Of a DNA stretch of 64,000 nt, positions 1 to 7,217 are shown piece by piece; the first letter of the stretch is position 1; every line of letters starts with the position of its first letter. Both the position numbers and the translations under genes were made by a program. The DNA comes from Lentisphaera araneosa HTCC2155. Its GTDB lineage: Bacteria > Verrucomicrobiota > Lentisphaeria > Lentisphaerales > Lentisphaeraceae. The notes under the pieces are model-generated. The model had not been told where the DNA came from. It saw nothing but the letters and a program-made list of their open reading frames with translations, and searched no databases. The stretch lies in NCBI RefSeq assembly GCF_000170755.1, contig NZ_ABCK01000003.1:124001-188000 (forward strand), given 5' to 3'.

Positions 1-735
1 CTCGTTTATATTGCTCCCCGCTTTGTAGACTTGAACCATGAGGCTCGGACTGAGCTCGCTTTTGAAGCGGTAAATCGAGCAGTTTTTTTCACGGTTTTTA
101 CTTAGGCTTAAATCACGTGAATAAGAAAGAATAACTTCTTTGTCTTCGTAGTTTTGGAAGAGGTTTTTGCGCATGCTGATTTTGAGTTCTTTGCCATCCG
201 CAGTTTTGTAAATGCCTTCTTCGTCTTCATTAAGAGGGATTTCTTTGCCATCGATAACAACTGTGTAATTGCGTCGATCCTTTTTAAGGTCTGCGGCGAT
301 TTCGCGTTGGAAAACGTTAATGATAAAGAGAGGCTGGATATACCAGACTCCACCGACTTTACTGAGGTGAATGGGGAATCCGTACTCAATCATTTTGACA
401 CGAGCAATTTGATGGCGCTTGGTGATCATATTTTCATTAACGGAGAAAACTTTGCCACTCCAGCGAAAGGAATCACCTTCTTCGAGCCAATCAATATCAA
501 GTTTGCTGAGTTCGCGTTTGGCTTGATCTCTTTGGTCTTGATTCTTTTTGTCTCCTGTCCAGAGAGCTTTTAAATTGTGGTGATCCAAGCAGAGGGCGCG
601 GATGTTAGCTTCGTTTTTATCAATTAAAGCGTGGATAAAGCGGCGAACAAGTAATTCAGTTTCCGACATTTTATCCTCAGCTGAGGCAAAAAAACAGAAG
701 AATGTAAAAAAGAGAAGTAATTTCACTTTCAACAT
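1..735 (-). CDS. Secreted protein of unknown function, truncated by the window edge
   Basis: The reading frame is open from an ATG at 735 to the left edge (245 codons seen, no stop), so the C-terminus is missing. A GGAG ribosome site lies about 8 bases upstream of the ATG. The first 19 residues (MLKVKLLLFFTFFCFFASA) look like a signal peptide, so export is inferred. The next stretch (ELLVRRFIHALIDKNEANIRALCLD) resembles the first helices of SnoaL/NTF2-like or DUF4878-type small secreted domains, but that is only a guess. I recognise no catalytic motif. It is divergent from the kinase gene that starts at 855. Confidence 0.6.
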   Translation of the reverse strand, partial: MLKVKLLLFFTFFCFFASAEDKMSETELLVRRFIHALIDKNEANIRALCLDHHNLKALWTGDKKNQDQRDQAKRELSKLDIDWLEEGDSFRWSGKVFSVNENMITKRHQIARVKMIEYGFPIHLSKVGGVWYIQPLFIINVFQREIAADLKKDRRNYTVVIDGKEIPLNEDEEGIYKTADGKELKISMRKNLFQNYEDKEVILSYSRDLSLSKNREKNCSIYRFKSELSPSLMVQVYKAGSNINE

Positions 736-854
736 AGATCTAGCTCCAAGTTTAATTCAATTCGTAGAACTTAATAGCTATTTATATTTTTGTTAGTCCA
801 CGTACATTGGAGTTTATCATAAATAATATTTTTTCTTATCAAGGTGAGTCATAA

Positions 855-1934
855 TTGTCGCAAAACACAACAGATCAAAGTATTTATTTCCGCTGTAACT
901 TTTGCTACAGTCATTTAAATGCTGAAGCGGACTTGGCAAAAAGCAAGATTGCTTGTCCTTATTGCCACAGGCGAGTCACGGTTCCTAAGCCCTCTTTAGA
1001 TCGTGGATACCTGATGAAGGACTGGGAAGTCGTACGCTTATTAGGGCAGGGTTCTATGGGCGAAGTGTATGAAGTTAGCAATAGCTCAGGCAAGCGTGGA
1101 GCCATGAAGGTCGTTCATCAGGACTGTATGAGTGAAGAAGAAACGCAGTACTTACAAGATGAAGCTCAAATTCTACTTAAGTTACGGCATAAAAATATCG
1201 TAAAAGTTCACGAAGCGGGTTTCGATGGGCTGCAATACTTTTTTGTGCAAGAGTTGGTTTTAGGTCGTAATACAGGCTCAACTTTAAAAAAATATGGAGC
1301 GTTTAAGCAATTAGAGGCTTTTCGGATCTGCCGAGATGTGGCATCAGCCATGCAGTATTTATGGGAAGAAGCAAAGATCATTCATCGGGACATTAAGCCC
1401 GATAATATCATGCTAAGCCGTGAAGGCGTGGTTAAACTCATGGATTTGGGAGTGGGTATGACTCAGGAGCAAGCCCAGACGCAGGGTTATGGGGCGGGGA
1501 CTCCATATTATATGAGTCCTGAAATGATACAGAAGCCAGCTCTTTGCGATTTTCGCACGGATATATACTCACTTGGGATTAGTTTAGTCGAAATGCTTTC
1601 AGGGAGTAAACCTTATATGGCAGCTGACCGCAATACTGTCTTTGATAAGATTCTGTCTGAAGATGTTAAGTTATCAGCACTTCCTTGTTCAGATGAGGGG
1701 AAGCGAGCCATTGCGAAATTGATTCATCGCAATTATAAAAAACGCCCCGCTTCCTGGGCTGAATGCGTGGCAATGTTTGATCTTATCTTAGAGAAGGGAG
1801 TGCAAGGAAACGCCAAGAAAGAAGTGCAGTATATTTATGATCTCGGGCAAGATAAAGCTTTTATGGCTAAATATTATGCCCTGTTAATTTCGTTTTTTGT
1901 GGCGCTTTTGATACTGATTTATGTCGTGATATAG
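855..1934 (+). CDS. Ser/Thr protein kinase with N-terminal zinc ribbon and C-terminal membrane anchor
   Basis: A 359-residue Hanks-type kinase. Order: zinc ribbon (Cys14, Cys17, Cys34, Cys37), kinase domain from about residue 56 to 320, and one C-terminal membrane helix (about 341-359). The glycine loop is LGQGSMGEVY, the beta-3 lysine is Lys85 (AMKVV), the alpha-C glutamate is probably Glu103, the catalytic loop is HRDIKPDN (Asp179) and the metal motif is DLG (Asp197) rather than DFG. All catalytic residues are present, so activity is expected. The kinase faces the cytoplasm if the tail helix is the anchor. The start is TTG at 855 with AAGGTGAG 7 bases upstream. Substrate unknown; it is transcribed alone. 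Confidence 0.93.
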   Translation: MSQNTTDQSIYFRCNFCYSHLNAEADLAKSKIACPYCHRRVTVPKPSLDRGYLMKDWEVVRLLGQGSMGEVYEVSNSSGKRGAMKVVHQDCMSEEETQYLQDEAQILLKLRHKNIVKVHEAGFDGLQYFFVQELVLGRNTGSTLKKYGAFKQLEAFRICRDVASAMQYLWEEAKIIHRDIKPDNIMLSREGVVKLMDLGVGMTQEQAQTQGYGAGTPYYMSPEMIQKPALCDFRTDIYSLGISLVEMLSGSKPYMAADRNTVFDKILSEDVKLSALPCSDEGKRAIAKLIHRNYKKRPASWAECVAMFDLILEKGVQGNAKKEVQYIYDLGQDKAFMAKYYALLISFFVALLILIYVVI

Positions 1935-1958
1935 AGCTGAAGTAAGCTCCAGCTCTAT
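1931..1958. terminator. Inverted repeat between convergent genes
   Basis: ATAGAGCTG (1931-1939) pairs with CAGCTCTAT (1950-1958) around a 10-base loop, starting within the end of the kinase gene. There is no clean T-tract, so termination in either direction is only inferred from the position between convergent genes. Confidence 0.4.
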
Positions 1959-1967
1959 AACAGGATT

Positions 1968-2900
1968 TTACTTACTTGGCTGAGTTTTTTGTTGAGCCTT
2001 CATTTGAGCAATTTGACCTTGAATATTTTTTGCAAATGCGCCAGTGGGGCTTGCTGGATCAATAGCAATGATCTGTTCCATGAGTTGCGCCGCTTTTTCT
2101 AGGATGCCTGGCTTCCTAGGATCATAGCAATTTAATTTTGTGAGTAAGGCCTTCTGCTTGTTTTCGCCAGCTAGTTGGTGTTTGATGATGAAGTCATCAG
2201 CGGTTCTTTCGGCTTTCGCGAGGTCGCCTTTGCGAGCTATTTGAACAATTTCCGCTTGTAATTTTTTGAGCGAAGATTTGAGTTCGCAAGCTTTTTTGAA
2301 GCCCGTGGTGTCTTCTGGGTCAGCGGCAAAGATCATTTCCATTTCCGCCTTATAGTGTGGGCTGAGTTCTTGCGGGATTATGTTTAAAGCAGCCGCAAGC
2401 TTTTTGGCTTTGTTGACTCCGGATTCTTTTTGTGCTGCTGCAAGAGCACTGTTGATTTTATCTCCCTGTGTGAGTAAAGCTTGAAGGTGCTTGTTGTAAG
2501 CGGGAGGACCACCTGCTTGGTAACCTGTCTTGGCAAAAGGACGCCCTTTCGCATCCATGAGTAGAATAGTAGGATAGCCTTGGATTTGGTAAGTATTTTT
2601 GAGCTTGTCGTTTTGAGCTTTGATTTCATCGCTTTGAACTTTATTTTGAGGGTAGTCGAGTTCGACTAAAACAAAGTGTTTGTTGGCAAAATCGCTAAAT
2701 TCTTTGTGATCAAAAACTTCTTTTTTGAGTCTTATACACCAGCCGCACCAATCAGATCCAGTGAAGTCAACGAGTAGTGATTTGTTTTCTTGAGTTGCTT
2801 TTTGCTTGGCTTTTTCGAAGTTCGTTTCCCAGCCATCGCCGCCTGCGAATAATTGGAGAGTACTTATTAGACAAAGTGCTAGAGAGAGAAACTTCTTCAT
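1968..2900 (-). CDS. Secreted thioredoxin-fold protein with CGWC motif
   Basis: A 310-residue protein with a signal peptide (about residues 1-20, ending LFAGG) followed by a thioredoxin-like domain of the DUF255/thioredoxin_7 type: DFTGSDWCGWCIRLKKEVF carries a CxxC redox pair, and a cis-Pro-like YPTILLMD follows. The C-terminal half is helical and repeat-like, perhaps TPR-related. A periplasmic disulfide reductase or isomerase role is inferred from the motif and the export signal. It is convergent with the kinase at 855 and divergent from the oxidoreductase operon at 3171. The partner and substrate are unknown. Confidence 0.85.
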   Translation of the reverse strand: MKKFLSLALCLISTLQLFAGGDGWETNFEKAKQKATQENKSLLVDFTGSDWCGWCIRLKKEVFDHKEFSDFANKHFVLVELDYPQNKVQSDEIKAQNDKLKNTYQIQGYPTILLMDAKGRPFAKTGYQAGGPPAYNKHLQALLTQGDKINSALAAAQKESGVNKAKKLAAALNIIPQELSPHYKAEMEMIFAADPEDTTGFKKACELKSSLKKLQAEIVQIARKGDLAKAERTADDFIIKHQLAGENKQKALLTKLNCYDPRKPGILEKAAQLMEQIIAIDPASPTGAFAKNIQGQIAQMKAQQKTQPSK

Positions 2901-3062
2901 ATCAAATCCTTTTTTTATGTTTTTCTAGTATATGGGTATTGAGAAAAATAACACTTAAAGTGAGTGTGTTTTAAGCTAAAACTCAGTAGAAATGATGGCT
3001 TGGTTTGGTGCTTTATAAGTTCTAAGGCATTTCTTCCCTTCAATATGGAGCGTTGTCGCATG

Positions 3063-3076
3063 TTACAAATATGTAA
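3063..3076. promoter_or_regulatory. Short palindrome upstream of the nitrate reductase operon
   Basis: TTACA-AATA-TGTAA is a perfect 5-base inverted repeat about 95 bases before the start at 3171, in the 270-base gap between divergent genes. It could be an operator, but a palindrome this short occurs by chance in AT-rich DNA. I saw no FNR-type or sigma-54-type site in the gap. Confidence 0.2.
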
Positions 3077-3170
3077 AATTTAGTGTATTTCTTACGGAAG
3101 TGTAGATAATGATCTTATTTATGTTATTTTTCCTGCTGTTTTTATAACTTGTATAAATTTTGGAAGAATT

Positions 3171-4550
3171 ATGGCGGTACAAGAAAAAGTTTTAGTGGAT
3201 AAAGAAGAATTGCTCAAGTCGATGTTGCAGGAGCAACAAGAGTTGACGATTGTTTCTGAGTTTGCACAGAAGCATGAGAATCAAGAGATTCCTTTGCAGC
3301 AGGAATATTATGAGAGTTTAATTCCTTTAAGTAAGCCAGGAAAAGGTGAGCAATATGCCTTTAAGGTCAATTTAGATGCCTGCACGGGCTGTAAAGCTTG
3401 TGTGACGGCATGTCACAACCTTAATGGTTTGGATGAAGATGAAACTTGGCGATCAGTGGGCTTGCTCCGCGGTGGTAGTACAGAAGAAGCCAAGCAGCAG
3501 CACGTAACCAGCGCTTGTCACCATTGTTTGGAGCCTGCATGTTCAGAGGGTTGCCCGGTTAATGCTTATGATAAAGATGAAGTTACAGGTATTGTGAAGC
3601 ATTTGGATGACCAATGTATTGGTTGTCAGTATTGTATTTTAAAGTGCCCTTATGAAGTGCCGCAATTCAATAAGCGGATGGGTATTGTGCGTAAATGTGA
3701 TATGTGCACCGATCGTTTAGAAGTTGGAGAGGCTCCGGCCTGTGTTCAGGCCTGCCCAACCAAGGCTATTAGTATTCAAGTGGTGAATAAAGAAGAGATT
3801 TTGGCTGAATCAATGGATAGTGTAGTTGTACCTGGTGCGCCCAACTCCGAATTTACGCAACCGACCACGAGTTTTGAAAGCGATAAGCCGCTCTCGAAAA
3901 ATATGCTCGGGAGTGATTATTACTCCATTAAGCCCCAGCATTCGCATCCGCCATTGGTGGGTATGCTCGTGCTGACACAGCTATCGGTGGGAGCATTCTG
4001 TGTTGACACACTTTTTAACCTATTAAATGAAAACGCTTTGATCAATGAGATGCAGGGCTTTCACTCTATTGTAGCCTTAGTTTTGGGGGTTCTAGCTTTG
4101 AAAGTAAGTATCCTTCACTTAGGTCGTCCTCAGTTTGCTTTTCGTGCTTTCCTAGGCTTACAAACCTCATGGTTGAGTCGTGAGATTTTAGGCTTCAGTG
4201 TTTTTGCGGGACTCGCAACACTCTATGCAGCCTTGTTTTGGATTCCTCAGATCGAAAGCCTTATCAATATTCCAATCCCAGCATTCTTGAAGAGTGAGAG
4301 TTTGCGTTTGCAATTGAGTGTGGCGGTTGCTTTAAGTGGCATCGCGGGGGTTATTTGTTCAGTCATGGTTTATGATGACTGTAAAAAAGAATTATGGCGT
4401 GGATCGATTACGGGCTTAAAGTTTTTTGGAACGACGATTGTCCTGGGATTGAGTACAATTGCTTTAGCTTCCTTGGGAGGCGTTTACTTCTTGAAGCCGG
4501 AATATGCGACTGAAGTAGAAAAGTTTATAGTGCAAACTTGGCGATTTTGA
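3171..4550 (+). CDS. Four-cluster ferredoxin fused to DmsC-like membrane anchor (5' part of a frameshifted gene)
   Basis: Residues 60-205 are a DmsB/NrfC-type iron-sulfur domain with four Cys groups: 71/74/77/81, 116/119/124/128, 149/152/155/159 and 176/179/191/195, enough for four 4Fe-4S clusters. From about 265 it becomes a DmsC-like quinol-oxidising membrane domain with several hydrophobic helices. The frame stops at 4548-4550 in the middle of that domain, and the missing part continues in the -1 frame (4538-4888). One extra T in the TTTT run at about 4545 would restore a single protein of about 572 residues. Role: passing electrons from quinol to the molybdoenzyme encoded downstream. No Tat or Sec signal is visible. 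The start is ATG at 3171 after a GGAAGAATT ribosome site. Confidence 0.88.
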   Translation: MAVQEKVLVDKEELLKSMLQEQQELTIVSEFAQKHENQEIPLQQEYYESLIPLSKPGKGEQYAFKVNLDACTGCKACVTACHNLNGLDEDETWRSVGLLRGGSTEEAKQQHVTSACHHCLEPACSEGCPVNAYDKDEVTGIVKHLDDQCIGCQYCILKCPYEVPQFNKRMGIVRKCDMCTDRLEVGEAPACVQACPTKAISIQVVNKEEILAESMDSVVVPGAPNSEFTQPTTSFESDKPLSKNMLGSDYYSIKPQHSHPPLVGMLVLTQLSVGAFCVDTLFNLLNENALINEMQGFHSIVALVLGVLALKVSILHLGRPQFAFRAFLGLQTSWLSREILGFSVFAGLATLYAALFWIPQIESLINIPIPAFLKSESLRLQLSVAVALSGIAGVICSVMVYDDCKKELWRGSITGLKFFGTTIVLGLSTIALASLGGVYFLKPEYATEVEKFIVQTWRF

Positions 4551-4888
4551 TTGTGATTGCGAGCTTCGCAAAAATGGCTTGGGAAGGCGCTATTTTCCGT
4601 CACCTCAAATCAAAAACTTACTCCATGGAAAAACGTTCAGCGATGTTAATGACCAATCATTTATTGACGGCAACACGTTTGCGTTATTTGACAGGATTTG
4701 TTGGTGGAGTATTACTGCCCATGTTTCTCTATAGTATGAGTCAAGAAAATTTAGTTGGCCTAGGTCACTTACAGAATATGCTTTTAGTTGCGGGAGGAAT
4801 ATTTGTCTTGACGCTTGTCGGTGAACTGAGTGAACGCTTTTTGTTTTTTGCAGCGATAGTGAGTAAGAAAATGCCGGGAGATGTGTAA
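4538..4888 (+). CDS. C-terminal part of the DmsC-like membrane subunit (3' part of a frameshifted gene)
   Basis: This frame overlaps the end of the preceding one by 13 bases and supplies the remaining DmsC-like helices: an [16 protein letters not shown] segment, then two long hydrophobic stretches. If it is a separate gene, its start would be a TTG at 4538 with no convincing ribosome site. More likely it is the 3' part of the upstream gene, split by a one-base deletion (mutation or sequencing error), or joined to it by -1 frameshifting. Its stop TAA shares one base with the ATG of the downstream catalytic subunit (4888), so the three frames behave as one operon. Confidence 0.7.
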   Translation: MAILIVIASFAKMAWEGAIFRHLKSKTYSMEKRSAMLMTNHLLTATRLRYLTGFVGGVLLPMFLYSMSQENLVGLGHLQNMLLVAGGIFVLTLVGELSERFLFFAAIVSKKMPGDV

Positions 4889-7104
4889 TGAGTACGACGC
4901 TTAAAGAAAAAATTAGCAATGTCATTCGCCAATGGGAAGGACCTTTAACTAAAGAACTTCTACGTGAACCAGCTAAATATGGCTTAGGTCAGGTTCCAGA
5001 AAAAATGAAACCCGATGCGACAACGACAGTCACGTGTGGCTTTTGCTCGACGGGTTGTGGTTTGAACGTGCACTTAAAAGATGGTGAAGCGATCAATTTA
5101 ACTCCAGATACTAATTATCCAGTCAACCTTGGTATGGCTTGTCCAAAGGGTTGGGAAGCTTTAGCACCACTTAAATCAGATGATCGTGCTAAATCACCAA
5201 TGATCCGAGTCAAAGGAAAACTCGTCGATGTGGATTGGGATAGCGCGATGAAGCGCATGGTTTCTGAGTTTAAAAATGTACAGAGTAAATACGGCGATGA
5301 ATCAGTAGCTTTCATTAGTACGGGACAGATTCCTTCAGAAGAAATGGCCTTTCTTGGTGCTTTGACTAAATTCGGCATGAATATGATTCACGGGGATGGT
5401 AATACGCGTCAATGCATGGCGACAGCCGTCGTTTCCTACAAGCAGTCTTTTGGCTTTGATGCACCACCCTATACCTACAAAGATTTCGAAGAATCGGATG
5501 TAATTGTCTTAGTTGGTTCCAACTTATGTATCGCGCATCCCATTATGTGGGAGCGTGTCGCTATGAATCAAAACAACCCTGAGATTGTCGTTATTGATCC
5601 TCGTAAAACGGAAACAGCCGTAGCAGGAACACAGCATTACCCGATAGCACCGAAATCTGATTTGGCATTCTTTTATGGGGTGGCTAATCTCTTGATTCAA
5701 CAAGGTCACATTCAGCAAGATTATATTGATAAATACACCAATGGCTTTGAGGGCTTTATTGAACACGTGAAAGAGTATACGCCGAAAAAAGTAGAAGAAG
5801 CTAGTGGTATCAAAGCGGATGAACTTCAGAAGCTCGTCGATACCATTGCTGCGGGCAAGCGAGTTTCCTTCTGGTGGACAATGGGTGTAAATCAGAGTCA
5901 CGAAGGTGTGCGAGTTGCGCAATCACTCATTAATATTGCTTTGATGACGGGAAATATTGGTCGTCCTGGAACGGGAGCTAACTCAATCACAGGTCAATGC
6001 AATGCCATGGGCTCACGTCTTTTTAGTAATACCACAAATCTTTTAGGTGGCCATGATTTTGCTAATCCTGAGCATCGTAAAAAGGTTGCGGATATTATCG
6101 ATGTTCCCGTAGAATCCATACCCGAAAAATTGGGTTGGGCCTACGATCAAATCATCAATGGCATTGCTGAAGGCAAGATTAAAGCACTTTGGATCATTGC
6201 CACCAATTCAGCGCATAGTTGGATTAATCAGCAGGGCTTCCGTGACGTGGTGAAAAACCTCGATTTTCTTGTGGTTCAAGACATGTATCACACGACTGAG
6301 ACGGCGGAATTAGCCGATATGATTTTACCTGCGGCTTCTTGGTCAGAAAAGAATGGGACTTTTATCAACTCCGAGCGTCGTTTCGGCTTAGTGAAAAAAG
6401 TTGTTCGTGCCCCAGGGCAAGCGCTGACGGACTTTAATATATTTAAGCTGGTGGCCAATTATTGGGGCTGCAGCGACATGTTCAAAAAGTGGACTGACCC
6501 CGAAACAGTTTTTAAAATGTTGCGTGAATGTACTCGCAATCAGCCATGTGATTTTACTGGTATTGAGGATTATCAAATGATTGATTCATTAGGTGGTGTT
6601 CAGTGGCCACTACCAGAAGGAGTTGAACTCAAAGATAATGAGCGACGTCTTTTTGCCGATGGGAAATTTCATCACCCCGATGGCAAAGCCAAGTTTTTAT
6701 TTGAAGATCCACAAAAACCTCTCGAGGTTCCCTGCCAAGAATATCCCGTATGGCTTTTGACTGGTCGCGGAACATCTTCGCAATGGCATACGCAAACGCG
6801 AACAAAAAAATCGAGTGTTCTCACGAAGCTTTACCCCAAAGATATTTACGTTGAGATTAATTCGAAAGATGCGCGTAAGCTTAAAATAGAACCCTCTGAA
6901 TGGGTTTGGGTGAAATCTCGTCGCGGGAAACTTAAGGCGCGTGCAGTTCCAGCTTATCACGTTCAAGAAGGACAAGTTTTTATCTCAATGCATTACCCCG
7001 AATGTAACTACCTCACCTTTCCATCTTTTGACCCCTATTCTCGTCAGCCTTCCTACAAAGCTTGTGCCGTGAAAGTCTCCAAAATGGAGTACTGGGAGAA
7101 GTAA
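4888..7104 (+). CDS. Molybdopterin nitrate reductase catalytic subunit, NasA/NapA type
   Basis: A 738-residue Mo-bisMGD oxidoreductase. Cys50, Cys53, Cys57 and Cys85 form the N-terminal 4Fe-4S site. Cys176 ([10 protein letters not shown]) is at the position of the Mo-ligating Cys of periplasmic and assimilatory nitrate reductases. [20 protein letters not shown] is typical of Nap/Nas enzymes, and a C-terminal molydop-binding domain is present ([17 protein letters not shown]). There is no twin-arginine signal, so a cytoplasmic location is inferred. The neighbouring ferredoxin/DmsC-like subunit suggests quinol as electron donor, unlike classical Nas enzymes. NrfHA at 34.6 kb could use the nitrite formed. 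Nitrate is the best-supported substrate, but formate dehydrogenase-like specificity cannot be fully excluded from sequence alone. Confidence 0.88.
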   Translation: MSTTLKEKISNVIRQWEGPLTKELLREPAKYGLGQVPEKMKPDATTTVTCGFCSTGCGLNVHLKDGEAINLTPDTNYPVNLGMACPKGWEALAPLKSDDRAKSPMIRVKGKLVDVDWDSAMKRMVSEFKNVQSKYGDESVAFISTGQIPSEEMAFLGALTKFGMNMIHGDGNTRQCMATAVVSYKQSFGFDAPPYTYKDFEESDVIVLVGSNLCIAHPIMWERVAMNQNNPEIVVIDPRKTETAVAGTQHYPIAPKSDLAFFYGVANLLIQQGHIQQDYIDKYTNGFEGFIEHVKEYTPKKVEEASGIKADELQKLVDTIAAGKRVSFWWTMGVNQSHEGVRVAQSLINIALMTGNIGRPGTGANSITGQCNAMGSRLFSNTTNLLGGHDFANPEHRKKVADIIDVPVESIPEKLGWAYDQIINGIAEGKIKALWIIATNSAHSWINQQGFRDVVKNLDFLVVQDMYHTTETAELADMILPAASWSEKNGTFINSERRFGLVKKVVRAPGQALTDFNIFKLVANYWGCSDMFKKWTDPETVFKMLRECTRNQPCDFTGIEDYQMIDSLGGVQWPLPEGVELKDNERRLFADGKFHHPDGKAKFLFEDPQKPLEVPCQEYPVWLLTGRGTSSQWHTQTRTKKSSVLTKLYPKDIYVEINSKDARKLKIEPSEWVWVKSRRGKLKARAVPAYHVQEGQVFISMHYPECNYLTFPSFDPYSRQPSYKACAVKVSKMEYWEK

Positions 7105-7148
7105 GTTTTATCTTAGATTGCTTTTGCTTAGCTTAAGTAGGTAGACAT

Positions 7149-7179
7149 AAAAAAGGCGCTCGATGTGAGCGCCTTTTTT
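7149..7179. terminator. Bidirectional terminator between nitrate reductase and gyrA
   Basis: GGCGCTC (7155-7161) pairs with GAGCGCC (7167-7173) over a 5-base loop, flanked by A6 on the left and T6 on the right. It therefore reads as an intrinsic terminator on both strands. Confidence 0.88.
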
Positions 7180-7186
7180 AGTGTTT

Positions 7187-7204
7187 GCGCCCCAGGTGGG
7201 GCGC
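7187..7204 (-). terminator. GC-rich hairpin directly after gyrA
   Basis: GCGCCCC (7187-7193) and GGGGCGC (7198-7204) form a perfect 7-bp stem with a 4-base loop, 14 bases past the gyrA stop. It lacks its own T-tract. With the A/T-flanked hairpin next to it, it makes a tandem stop for gyrA transcripts. Confidence 0.5.
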
Positions 7205-7217
7205 GGTGTTTGAAGAA

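Noticed and set aside
154-796. Plus-strand frames at the left edge
   Set aside because: They oppose a better minus-strand frame with signal peptide and ribosome site that runs off the window.
2901-3170. FNR or NtrC/sigma-54 control of nitrate genes
   Set aside because: No TTGAT-N4-ATCAA or TGGCAC-N5-TTGC pattern; only a short palindrome, reported at low confidence.
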